Assembly: GCA_009767595.1 (NCBI GenBank)
Contig: VSDK01014170.1
Location: 474,120 to 538,119, forward strand
Source: Symbiodinium kawagutii
Lineage: Eukaryota > Sar > Dinophyceae > Suessiales > Symbiodiniaceae
Direction: 5' to 3'
Length of the DNA stretch: 64,000 nt
Shown: one piece after another, positions 1 through 10,742 of the stretch
Layout of the letters: each line of letters begins with the position of its first letter
Numbering within the stretch: the stretch's first letter is position 1
Notes under the pieces: generated by a model
The model's database searches: none
Seen by the model: the letters and a program-made list of their open reading frames with translations, nothing else
Told to the model about the DNA's origin: nothing
Program-made: the position numbers and the translations under genes

Positions 1-92
1 AACTGCATACAACATGCATGCATGTATACACCTACCTCGACCTAAAACATGAATCATATATACGACAAATTAACATGCATATGCAGTGGGGA

Positions 93-94
<2 letters not shown>

Positions 95-123
<29 letters not shown>
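95..123. repeat. GA microsatellite
   Basis: Uninterrupted GA dinucleotide run next to the first exon of the left-hand gene. No coding potential. Confidence 0.9.
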
Positions 124-127
<4 letters not shown>

Positions 128-156
128 GATCAATGGGGTAGGGTTGCAAATCTCAG

Positions 157-2016
157 GATGATGCGATATTTCCAACCTGAAAGTCGTGAACCCCAATGTT
201 CAAAGGAGGCTTTGGAGATGTGGAAGGATTCCTCTAAGCGATTCGTGGATGCACCATAGTATACAGTGAGCTTAGTGTTGGATGTTTTTGGTATTGGTGT
301 TATTTGTTTGGTTGATCACTTGCCACATTAAGGAGAGAAGCTTCGAGAAATTTACCTCAAAAGTGGTGGTAGCTTTGGTGCCCTTGAGCTTGAGGTTGCC
401 AAAATCAACAGGCAAACTTCGGAGAACAAAACGGATGGAGGTTGGCACAATGAAAATTCATTGCGTGAAGTTTTGAAGTGGGATCAGAAACATAGCTGCA
501 TAGTTGGAATGGAAAGTCACCAACCACCCTATCCACTGCATTTGAGTTTCCCTCATGGTCTTACCCCACTCATGCCACTGCGTGACAACTAAGGGAGATG
601 ATCGACAACTCGAAAGAGTGGGCACGCAAGAGAGGCCTCCTCCAGCGGAATGAGGTACACGGCAAGGAGGAATGGAAGATCCCAACGAGCAGGTCATTTT
701 CATTTGTCAATGAGACATCCCAAGTCTGCAAAGCAAGGGGTGCTACAAGTGTTGAGGACAGTGTGCAGGGTTCACATATCATATTCATCCTCCATTCAAC
801 TAATTCCATTCAGTTTGGTATGTACTCGCATAACGTCCAGGATCCAGATGGCACTCTGTTGATCGATGATGTCAACGAAGACCATGCCTTGAGGAATTTT
901 GGCTACATCCAACATGCATCTTAACATCATAATTTCCAATTCCATTTTTTTCTCTAAGGACTGGGGTCTCTGACCAGCAGGAGGCCAACCATGCTACCAC
1001 TGGGGTGGCCACGGCAGCTTCTAGTGCCAAGACTCTTGCGTTCCCTGTACTTCAAAGAAACCAAGATGTTTACAGCACCTGGGTTGAATTTTTACCACTT
1101 GTTCAAATTATATGTTTGCATGATTGTCATAGATGACTGATTGACTCCCCTTAGGCCTCTTGGCCACGTTCATCGAGATGGCTGGAAGGAAGGTAGACAA
1201 AACACAAGAGCTTGAGGCACACTGATGCATATGATATGCATGCATGTTTAGAGTTTCACTTCGATATTGTGTCAACATACATGAGTTTCTTCTGGGAGGA
1301 GAAGCTCAAAGGTATTGGGACTCAGCGTGCTACCGAGTTCCATGGCAAACATTATCCATGCAGTACTTTCTACACAGGCCATGCTTCTGCATGCATGTGC
1401 ACATGTGCAGTCACAAACATGGATGGACTTAGGATGATGAATGACGTGGCTGCTAAGCGAAAGGAGATGGAAAAGCAGTACAACGAGCTGATGAAACACC
1501 AAATGGATTCCATGTCAAACGAGTCGCCACCATCGAGGACACTTAATTGCTTTGTCTTTGTGTTCACATCTAATCTTTCTCCAAGCCATCCTTGTAGCAA
1601 ATGTTTGGACTATATCATTGTTAACTTGCCGAACCCAACCTACCAACAACCCGATGGCAGGGAAGACAAGAAAGCTCTTGTTGGGATCTACGTTGAGTGC
1701 ACCAAAGTGGACACAGCGCTGAATCACCTGACATCTCGTGCCAGGACATTTTCAAATGCGACTTATTAACATGTTGTTTTGCTAAAAGTATGATTCCACT
1801 TCTGCACATAGCACATTTGCTAGGACCATCAAAGCTCCAAAAAAGGATGAGGGCAAAGAGAAGGCTAACAAGAGCAAGACGGCTAAGACCAAAAAAGCTG
1901 AGAAAGAAGCAACAACAGCAACGGAAACCAAGTCCAAACGTAAGAAGGCCAAAGCAGAACCTGAGGAAGATGCAGAGCCTGAGCCCAGCAAGCGCAAGCA
2001 GAAGAAGCGAAAATGA
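157..2016 (+). CDS. Multi-exon gene, dinoflagellate-type protein with Lys-rich C-terminal tail (5' part outside or unresolved)
   Basis: Unknown function. Exons that join in phase are 157-239, 333-494, 594-~770, 841-~901, ~990-1067, 1155-1216, 1299-1336, 1433-1537, 1661-1744 and 1824-2016, with TGA at 2014-2016. The joins around 770-1067 are the least certain. Each acceptor is AG followed by G; several donors are GA (239/240, 1537/1538, 1744/1745) or GC (1216/1217). The central part (KREKLREIY, then MMNDVAAKRKEMEKQY) is charged and probably coiled-coil. The last exon is about one-third Lys/Arg and ends KRKQKKRK, which suggests nuclear localisation. The first listed exon begins mid-codon, so an upstream exon is missing. 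I recall similar proteins as repeated unnamed families in symbiont genomes, but could not check this. Confidence 0.6.
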
Positions 2017-2353
2017 GCATGGTACCATCATGCAGGAGCAACAGCGCTGATAGGATTCAGCTAGGATTTTGACCGACCCTTGCACGTGATTTGCGTGCGT
2101 TCCAAACCAATCGTGGGATTACTCGCGCATGGCTGAAAAGAGATGCAAACATTCAATATGCATGCACCTTCTTATATGATTTCTTATGCATCTAGCACCT
2201 GTGACATTCCTTCTTGCTTCAAACCTCTTGATAGTCCATCATGGGTATCTATGCCAGGTTCAATTATCCCAGCTTCAAGTGCTGATTTCAGAGGTCGGAC
2301 TCACCTTTTGCTAGGTAAACATTCAAACCAACCCCTCAACCGTCCTCATGCAG

Positions 2354-5121
2354 GTGGTGAACATCGACAGGAGGACATTGACTTGGACAAGGAATTTGGT
2401 GAGGCCCTGATTGGTGACTATTTTTCTGGGGTAACTAGGCTTGCAAGGTAAGATCGAAATATCTCGACATACTTGGTGGTGAGAGAAAGAGATCATGTCC
2501 CTATCTTAAGGCAGAGACGGCTGAGCGAGTATGCAAACTGGCTGGTCTATCAGCTAGACTTGGGAAAGGAAGAGCCTAGACTGCATGAATTGGAAGCATC
2601 ATGATGGCCCATATCATTCATTATATGATACTGTACCTGTTGATTCCTGAGGACAAATTGATCTACTTGAGAAAATCGCTTCAGCTGGCCGTTCCCAGAC
2701 CAATGCCTGCCGGAACTTGCATACCCTCATTCACAAGGCTGGTATTACTTTGCCCCTTCGCATTCATACAGTGGAGATCCCAGTGCGCAGGAAGAAACCA
2801 AAGCTTCGGAAACAATGGGTCCACTATCCAGTGATTCTTCCTAGAACTTGGATGACCTACCTGCTGGAATGTCACAGCAGATTGCTTCTTGGGGGGCACT
2901 CCATTGAGAATGAGACATTGTGGAAGGGGGAGCTTACCCAGTTTTGGAAACTGTACTTGAAGACTGATGCGGAACATCCTATGAACTTTGGTGGGCCTCC
3001 CCAAGATCGAACTGTGCCACTTTACGTTCATGGAGATGAAGGCCGTGGCAAGTACCATATGCCATTAATGGTGCAATGCATTCAGCCTGCTATAAGCTTC
3101 AAGGGCCCCTCCTTCAAGAATAGCAGTGGGTAACTTTGATCAATTATACTTTTGCAATTGCATAAGCATGTTCCCCCTGATTTTGAAAGACTCAGAGCCC
3201 AGGCATTCGATGTGCACAAGATTTCTCTATGCAGTGCTGCCATCAGAGCTATACTGGGGTGACCAAACGCTCAAGTACATGAATGGTTTTTTTGCTGATG
3301 ACCTTGCGAAGCTCTATCACCATGGAGTTGTTGTTCCTCATTTGAATTCATCCAGCAGTTTAAGTTCTGATGATGAAACCTTTTTCGACTTCGAACCAAT
3401 TTGTCCCAGGTTTCTGGACTGCAGTTCCACGCCTGTGTCATCGGCCTCAAAGGAGATTGGCCATACCTCCGCAAGGCATCGATGGGTGGGGTTGGGAAAT
3501 CAAATCATTTCACTTTGCCATGTCAGGCCATGGCCTTGAATGTGGGCTACAACTGCAAGCGAAAGTGCCATTTATGCTCAGGGAATGCATCTAGGCTTGA
3601 TTTGATTTCCATGCCATGATACATTGAATAAAGAACACTGAAACAAAGTAAATGTACATACATGCTAGCAATCAGTTTTCGAGCTGAGGCATGGTATAAT
3701 ATGAGCATGGATGTGGAATGGAAGATGGAGAGGACTGAGGACTGTCCCTCCCCATTCAAGCCTGAGGGATCTCCGCTTCTCGTGCTTCCTGGTTTGACCT
3801 CGCCAACACGGGTGATGATTGATTCAGCGCACACATGGCACATTGGGATCCCTGACCTCGATCATATGTATTTCCAGTTTGGTCATGCACACTATTTTTG
3901 CATAGTTCAAGTTTCATGACCACATAGTGGAAAGATGACTTTGGAAACCGCTCCTACTGAGGATTGGTAAAGATTTTGTGGCAAGTGGGATTGTGCTTCT
4001 GGCTAAGCTGAAGTTATTCGAAGGAAGATCTCTCAATGCTAGACTGCACAAAGCCTACAAAATCTACATCCAATGGTGTCATCAGAATGGAAAAAACACG
4101 AACATCGACGACTTTTCAACCAGGAACTTCAAAATGACATCGATCCTAGTCTTGGAACCATGTGGATTTGATATGTGTTGTCTCAATCACTCACTTCCCC
4201 TTTCTTCTCCCGCTTCATGTTATTTAAACCGTGCTCAGGAACAACGGTTTTCCAACGGCCACTGGAGGTAAAGGTGCTGACACTAGCATTGTGAGCAGTT
4301 GGTTGGAGCATGTGATGGATACAATGGTACCATGGCTTATATGTGCGTTAGTATGTGCATGCATTCATGCACCCATGCAAAGCATGTTCCAATGGGGCTG
4401 GATACATGTCACCCAGGACTGCAACAGAACTTTGTTCTTGCTTCTCCACTACACTGTGCGATGCAGCAATGCATTGTACCGGTTGATGCACTGGCGGGGG
4501 ATGTGGCTTCAAAGCGATGAATGTGGCTATGCTGCTGAGGCCTACCATGCAATGACAGCACCCTGGCCATGTTGAGTTGGCCACTGTTTGTTGTGCATGT
4601 TGTGTTTCCTTTAGATGACTCTAGCTCTAGCTGTTACCTTAGCTCCCTCAGGAAGGATACAGCAATCTAGCGACGCTCTGCCACAAACGCAAGTTGAACT
4701 TGTTCTACATCAGACCCAAATTGCACATGGCTGCGCACGAAGGGTGCCCTGGCAAAAACATTAGACAATGGATCCCTTTGAGTGATCTGGCATGATTAAC
4801 ATTAAGAACATGTGTGGTGGCTCATGAGGCTAAAGCTCAAGATGGCACATCTCCAGGGCTGTGCTCAGATCAATCCTCTGAGTGGCTCAGCTACCAATGA
4901 TACAAATGCATATGAACTGCATGCGTGTATGCTGAACACTTTTGCTTTCACATTCAATGTGCTTCCACTGAGACTACGCCTGTTGGCAAGATGAAGATTT
5001 CGTCGGTCGGGCTTCACGAATAGCCAGATCTAGTGGTACGCATGCTCTTAGTTGTGCGCTCAGGGCTACCCAAAAAATGTTGGGTGAGTACCGTGCGCAG
5101 CTTGCAAAGTTGGACAGCTGA
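2354..5121 (+). CDS. 13-exon gene, conserved dinoflagellate family of unknown function
   Basis: Exons: 2354-2430, 2511-2568, 2653-3129, 3203-3326, 3410-3475, 3527-3586, 3689-3846, 3962-4141, 4239-4311, 4417-4539, 4652-~4741, 4857-~4887 and 4991-5121, with TGA at 5119-5121. Codon phase is preserved across all but the last two joins. Landmarks in order are RKKPKLRKQW, VHGDEGRG, TRFLYAVLP, LKGDWPYLRKA, a CHLC cysteine motif, PGLTSP, GKGADTS, PKLHM and DEDFVGR. The resolved product is about 550 residues; the start codon lies upstream of 2354 and was not placed. I associate this motif order with a large unannotated dinoflagellate family, possibly domesticated from a transposase. That is recall plus inference. 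Donors include GA (2568, 3846, 4141) and GC (3475, 3586, 4539). The two final joins are ambiguous by a few bases. Confidence 0.75.
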
Positions 5122-5519
5122 TTCTGAGGGTCGAGCGGAAAGAAGCTGGTCTCGCAGTGCATCAGCATCATCATGAGCGTAGACGTCAGGGTTGAGAAGT
5201 GCTAAGTAGATGGGGTTACCACCAACAACCAAATAATGGCCAGGGTTGACACAACCAACCAATCCTTACAAAGCAATGCGAACCTAATCGTGCAATCTCG
5301 GGCAATTCTCCCACGAACGAGCAGAAATAAGCCAAACGAGCAATAATCAACAAGGGGCTAAAATTCTAGGCCCTTTGAAGGCTCAGGAGTAAACCAACAT
5401 TAACCACATTTAACCACCCATTTGTTAACAATTTCCAGGGAAAACTGAAAAAATCAAATAAAAATAAATAAAATGAAATCAAACATGTGAATCAAACCAC
5501 CAACCAGTGAAATGCCATG

Positions 5520-5655
5520 CCCCTCCCCGTGGCCGGCAAGAGACTCCTGGCGATGCGCCGCTTCCACAGCCAGCGCTGGCTCAAGACACTCGCGCAAGTG
5601 CTCCACCCACCTGGAAGCGGCACTGAAATCTATGCGCTTGGCTTCTCTGACCAAG
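5520..5655 (-). CDS. Possible isolated exon or transposon relic
   Basis: A minus-strand open stretch reads KRIDFSAASRWVEHLREC followed by an Ala/Glu-rich segment. It is GC-richer than its surroundings and flanked by AT-rich DNA. I have a vague memory of this motif recurring in dinoflagellate sequence, so it may belong to a dispersed repeat. No partner exon was found. Confidence 0.25.
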
Positions 5656-6773
5656 TAGTTGGTGGTTTCAAACCATGGTTATAATCAGTGGTAAATAATG
5701 ATAATAATGGTGATTAGAGTGATTCATGAGTATACAGGCACAAGTTGACAAGACTTCATGCCTCTGAATGATTCATGAGTGATAAATAACTAAACAATAG
5801 CCGAATATAACGATTTTGGTGGCTAAGAACGATCATGAGTGGTGTTTCAACCACAATGGTCCCGTTAAGCAGTTTAAGGCGATGTGGCACCGTTGGCACC
5901 AAAAAAAACTGCTGTCGTTCCTCCTACTGTTGTTATTTTTGTTGATGGTGTTGGTGTTGCTGTTTTCGTTGTTTTGCTTGCTGTTGGTGTTTTCAGAGAA
6001 TTTCACATCGTAGTCAGACGCAAACTAAGGACCATACCTGGTTGAACCACCCCTGCAAAAAATACTACTCAACCCACTTACCATATTTCCCAATACTGGG
6101 GGAAATTCACAAAATCCTTCAAACCCTTAACTTTTTGAAACTGAACATCACTGAACCATACTGAACCTATCCATTCAACTATCCTCTCTGATCAAACTGC
6201 ACCTTTCGTCCGATTTCTTCTTGGGTGACTCTCGTGGTTTCAGCATTGCCACAATGTGTCTGTGCTTGAGGCCCTAAGCTCAGCCGAGTGGCTGATAGAT
6301 ACAACCCTCTCCTTCCATGGGTGGCTCCCACTTCTCGGTGAGTTCACAGATGGCATCTGCCGCGGCGTGTCGCAAATTCTCGGACGCTCCTCCGCTGTAA
6401 AGGCACTGCATCGTTAAACACTGATATCTTTCTGCAATTTGTTCGGTCCTTCACAATCGAAAATCGGGACCGGCGGCTCTGTACACGGATAGCCAGCCTT
6501 ATCTCGCTTCGAAACGCTTTCAGAACTTTGAGTTGTTGCGGGATATGTGAATATTGTGAATGATTAGCAGGGATCAAAGATGATCAAAGGATACATCAAT
6601 CTTACACTGACATTCTTACACTCATTACACTCCGTCATAGCACGAGGCCCACGCCGGCAGCAAGAGCCGCAGAGCCGAATCATGCGGCGATGGAAAACGG
6701 ATCCTGTCGGAATGCGCAGAATTGGGCAGCAAGGTGTCACTTCGGTCCATGTGCTGCGCGTGTCACGGTTCAG

Positions 6774-6786
6774 NNNNNNNNNNNNN
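6774..6786. other. Assembly gap (13 N)
   Basis: Thirteen undetermined bases. Both flanks contain a related TCACG-TTCAG string, so the gap may hide a collapsed short repeat. Confidence 0.99.
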
Positions 6787-8014
6787 GCGGTTGTCACGTT
6801 TCAGCAAACTGCTTTGGAAGAGACTAATGTGTGAACAAACCGCATTCGATGTAACACCATTTGCAACAGGAAAACTTTGCAAACTTAGCACCTGGTCATA
6901 GCTGGTTTCAGGGTCTCAGATCTTACAGCCTGTTTTCAGCATGTTTCATGGCACCTCAGCTTCATGGCATTTCATGGCTGGTTCATGATCTTCATGTTTC
7001 ATGATGTTTCATGTCTGGCACCTCCACTCTGCAGGTCCAAGGATCTCGAACTCAGCACCATAGATGGCCTCCAACACACCCTTCTCTTCCTCAACTCCTC
7101 CCAGCATCTCAGGGTGGCAGATCATGAAACAGCCAGATTCATTGCATCAACTGAGACCATTGGTGCAAAAAGCTTCAGAATTCGACAACTCGCCTGGGTG
7201 CAGCTCCCCATGCTCCTCATGGATGAGAGGACTTTGCTGTGCCCTTGGTAAGCATCACAAATATGTAAGGGCGTATATGGTACCATGGCACGACGGCTGC
7301 TGACAGCCTGCCCACTTTCGCAAAATCCTTTGCTCGCCACGGCACTGTTTTAAAGCGCGCTCAGCATCCCATTGCTCCAGCTCTCTCATTCCCAGGAGGC
7401 CGTTTCTCTGATATCCAGACTTCCAGGAGACCTGCCGAAACCAATGATTACACACACACAAACGATCTTGCAACACTCCAACAAATCAGACAAGCTTGGA
7501 CAAGTGCCAAAGATACTTGGATGCTTGCCTGCATTGCGCATTGGATATCCACAATCGACCTTGCTTTAAAGCTTCATGGCAACCAGTCTTGCCCAACGTC
7601 TTCCACGCCTCTGCTTGTAACCTCTCTGGCAGCTCCGCCGGAGGCATTGCTGCAGACTGATGCTGCTTCCTAAGTAAAGCATCGGAGAAAATGTTTGGCC
7701 AGTTGGCCATTGCAATCTAGAATCCATTGCCGATCAGTTCGTGTGTGTGTGTGTGTGAATTCTTTTTGCGACTCAGCTTCCGTTGTTTTTGGGGCACTTT
7801 GAAATCTTTGAAAGTCCCTTTGGGACCTCTCACCGTTGGAAGTGCTGGAGACACAGCTGGCTGTAAGCGATCTCCAACTCTGAGGGAGTCCATCGAAGGG
7901 TCTTCCTCCGTCTCGATGGGTCTTTCAACAGGTCGTGGTGGGAGTTCATCCCAAAAACCTCATGGCACCGTTCGCAAACAGCAACCACCATCGACTGAGC
8001 ACACGATGATGTTT

Positions 8015-8698
8015 TTAGGTGAAGTTCTCTATGTTCTCTTGCAGTTGGTGAGTGACCTGGACAAGTCTCACGAATCTTACCTGCAGCATAGCTTTGCATA
8101 GCTTAAGATGAGATATATAAGAACAATCTCCGAGCTGAAGCACTCCCAAAACCGTCCCAAAGTCATGGGCTCGCACGACAGCAACATCCACAACGAACCC
8201 AATTACGAACCCAATGAATTTCCAACGCCTCTCTCCATAGCAGTTGCAGTGACCTTCAGAGTCGGAGTCATCTTGCGGAACTGACCTGCCGATTTGGCTC
8301 AGGATGGCTAAGAGTTGGACATGTCAAGAGGCGTCAAGCAGATTCTAAAACCCTAATGTGGTCGCCGTTTACGACCATGGTGTTGGTGAACAACGATGAG
8401 ATGGATTGGAAAGGATGATGTGCTTGAGGGCAGTTTGACAAAGTTTCAAATCGAAAATCTGAAACAAAAGGAGCAACATGGAACAGCAGAGAGGATCCGA
8501 GCAGAATCCATCACTTATATATGCACACTTATTCCATTACATGTCAGGGCCCATCTCTCCACGCATGGCTCCCGCTATCCAATAGCTTGGGCCAGCTCTT
8601 TCGGCTGCTCACCTGCAGCTTTCGGGCGGCTGTTCAGATTTCTCGGGCTCATTCTGGAGCGCATCAGCACGTTTCTGCCAACGACCACGCCGCTCCAT
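8015..8698 (-). CDS. Candidate minus-strand exons, unknown protein
   Basis: Two pieces. First, an ATG at 8698-8696 opens a 29-codon exon (MERRGRWQKRADAL, Glu/Pro-rich end) that finishes at a good donor, CAG then GTGAGC, at 8613. Second, an open frame with no ATG runs from about 8323 to a TAA at 8017-8015. It contains CNCYGERRW followed by a hydrophobic stretch of about 20 residues that could be one membrane segment. A GTAAGA donor lies inside it after KAMLQ. The two pieces may belong to one gene; no acceptor was proved and the function is unknown. Confidence 0.35.
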
Positions 8699-9509
8699 GG
8701 CACCGGTGAAGAGATGTTGTGAGGTCTTCAGCGTATGGTGATGTAACATGAGATGTACCTTTGCTGTATTTTTTCCTCTTCGCTTAGTGTTCTCTTTTTT
8801 TGCATTCAACTGGGCACTCGATGTTTCGTGTAAGGTTGGCGCTGCGAAAGGAATAACATTGATTCAAATGAAATATTAGGGTGATGAAAGGCAAAAACTG
8901 ACAAAAACCATTACTGGCTTAAGTTGAGCTTTTATGCTTTGGACATAGCCACATAGCCAACATGATCCCAACAGGTTCTTGAACGGGTTGGTAGGGAGGC
9001 CATCATTCCTCGGAGGATCCGGGATGTCGGATTACGTTCTGTGTTTTGGCTAAGCGTCGGTGGAAGGGCTGCAAAGAGCGGGCTGCAATGCTCACAAAGC
9101 CAACAGCACAAAGCATCTTATTGAGTCATGATGGCTCAGAAACACCCAAGTTCAAGAATGATCACGAACTACAAGATTCATCAAGATTCCACATTGCCTG
9201 GACCTCAACTCAATTCTACAACATTCAATTGCTCCTGATGTCTTCTATAACCTTTTTTGCGCCATACATGCCGGCAGGACCTTGTACCCCAGTCAACATC
9301 AGACCGGCAGCGCAACATTGATGCAAGTCAAGGTGAAGCAAAGCGGATCAGAATGTGTAAATGTGTAAATGTTTGAAACGTCTCTTTGCGGCCAAATGCA
9401 CCGGATCGCGATTTCCAGGAGCAAGCGTTGAACTAGCTGGGCAAATGACGCAATGGCATAAGATGGTATAAGTATAAGGAAGCGTTCGCTGTGTGGGCAG
9501 TGTGTCAAA

Positions 9510-9683
9510 ATGAATGAACCGTTGGAGTCTGTTTCAGGGTCTCTGCTGTTTTTTCGCACCAAGGTGCAAGCCTCACTATTCTTTGGAGATTCATCAAAGC
9601 AAATGCTATGCAAAATGTACGATCGAAATTGTTATGTCATGTTACATATGTTACGTTGTGTTCAAAAGAGTCCCAGCTCATAG
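9510..9683 (+). CDS. Short ORF or exon, unknown
   Basis: A 57-codon ATG ORF (MNEPLESVSGSLLFF...) with reasonable amino-acid composition. It sits upstream of the terminal exon at 10502 on the same strand and could be an earlier exon of that gene. An overlapping open minus-strand frame makes this uncertain. Confidence 0.25.
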   Translation: MNEPLESVSGSLLFFRTKVQASLFFGDSSKQMLCKMYDRNCYVMLHMLRCVQKSPSS

Positions 9684-10501
9684 CAAAGTGGCTGAGTTCT
9701 GCTGAAGGCGCGGAGGCAAAAGCAATGGTCCCAGATTGTTTGATGCATCACTGCCTCAAGCATCCTTAACATCAAAAGATTGATGAAAATTGTGCACCCT
9801 TGTTATCTTGGCCAATTCCGCACCCATCAAAACAAATGGCTGACCCTCTTGGTGCCTCCAGGCGCTGCCCACAGTGTTGGCAAAACCGCTGGCCAGCAGA
9901 AGCTGCCTTGGAGCCAAAACCAAGCCTATCTACACAACAACACCACAGCCGGTGGTAAAATGTTTCATGACGACATCTTGATAGAGAACCAATGCGCATG
10001 GCCAAGATGCATGGCCGCAGGATGGACACTGAAGCGTAGGCTCCACCTGAAAAACCAGCGCCAGGTCAAACTTTGCCTGGAATATATATGTAGCTCTAGT
10101 ATGGCTGTATTGTAGGTCTACTGTAGATCTATCAGAACTCTTCAGAAGCTCTTACCCCCTGCCAGTTGATTCTTTCCAGTTGCGACTGGCTGAAACTTGA
10201 AGCAGCAATCCTAAGGGTATGGATGTACATGGCAAGTATCAGCTTTTCTGGCATGATGCAAACGAAGGAAAATTGATATTCTGATGTATTGTACCGTTTT
10301 AGTCCAAGATGATCCAAGAACAGCATAGGTCGCGCAAGATTGGGCAGAACATGTCGCCCAAAGCGTTTCAAGCCGAGTCGTGAAAAAGCTCTTGACCCTT
10401 CCTCCACTTTGCATCGCTTTGCCACATCATAAAACTTCCCACCTACACATTTTGGGTCGAACACAAACCGGCTTGATGTCCCAGACCAGTACCTGCAATA
10501 G

Positions 10502-10678
10502 GTTGAGTCTAACCTTGTTGCCAAAAAAAGAAACAAGCCGCATCTACCTAAGGATTTGCGAAACAGCAATGACTCAGCGGCATTTGACATGTTTGCATTC
10601 AACAGCATTGATAGTCTGCAGATTGGTGTTGATCTGATCCTCGGGGGGTTGAAAACTAAATGGTCAAAATGCGTTTGA
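10502..10678 (+). CDS. Terminal exon of a plus-strand gene
   Basis: An acceptor AG (10500-10501) followed by G opens a 58-codon frame ending in TGA at 10676-10678. The frame reads VESNLVAKKRNKPHLPKD and later FDMFAFNSIDSLQIG. Composition is protein-like and the exon has no in-frame start, as expected for a 3' exon. Upstream exons were not resolved; candidates lie at 9.5-10.1 kb. The stop lies only 64 nt from the stop of the convergent minus-strand gene. Function unknown. Confidence 0.5.
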   Translation, partial: VESNLVAKKRNKPHLPKDLRNSNDSAAFDMFAFNSIDSLQIGVDLILGGLKTKWSKCV

Positions 10679-10742
10679 CACGGGGTTGCTAGATGTTTCT
10701 AGGCTTTCCGCATTTCCCTGTGTTTCCCTGACCCGAATGATC

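Larger units (their letters stand above)
5122..7720. other. Mostly non-coding intergenic stretch
   Basis: No convincing exon chain. It holds AT-rich and poly-pyrimidine DNA, a minus-strand fragment near 5520-5655 with the short motif SAASRWVEHLREC that may be an exon or transposon relic, and the assembly gap. Confidence 0.5.

Noticed and set aside
9030..9050. Second spliced-leader-like string (TTTTGGCTAAG)
   Set aside because: Only about 11 bases match, with a deletion, and there is no gene start next to it.
10132..10608. 158-codon minus ORF
   Set aside because: It overlaps the plus terminal exon at 10502-10678, whose frame is more protein-like and has a good acceptor.
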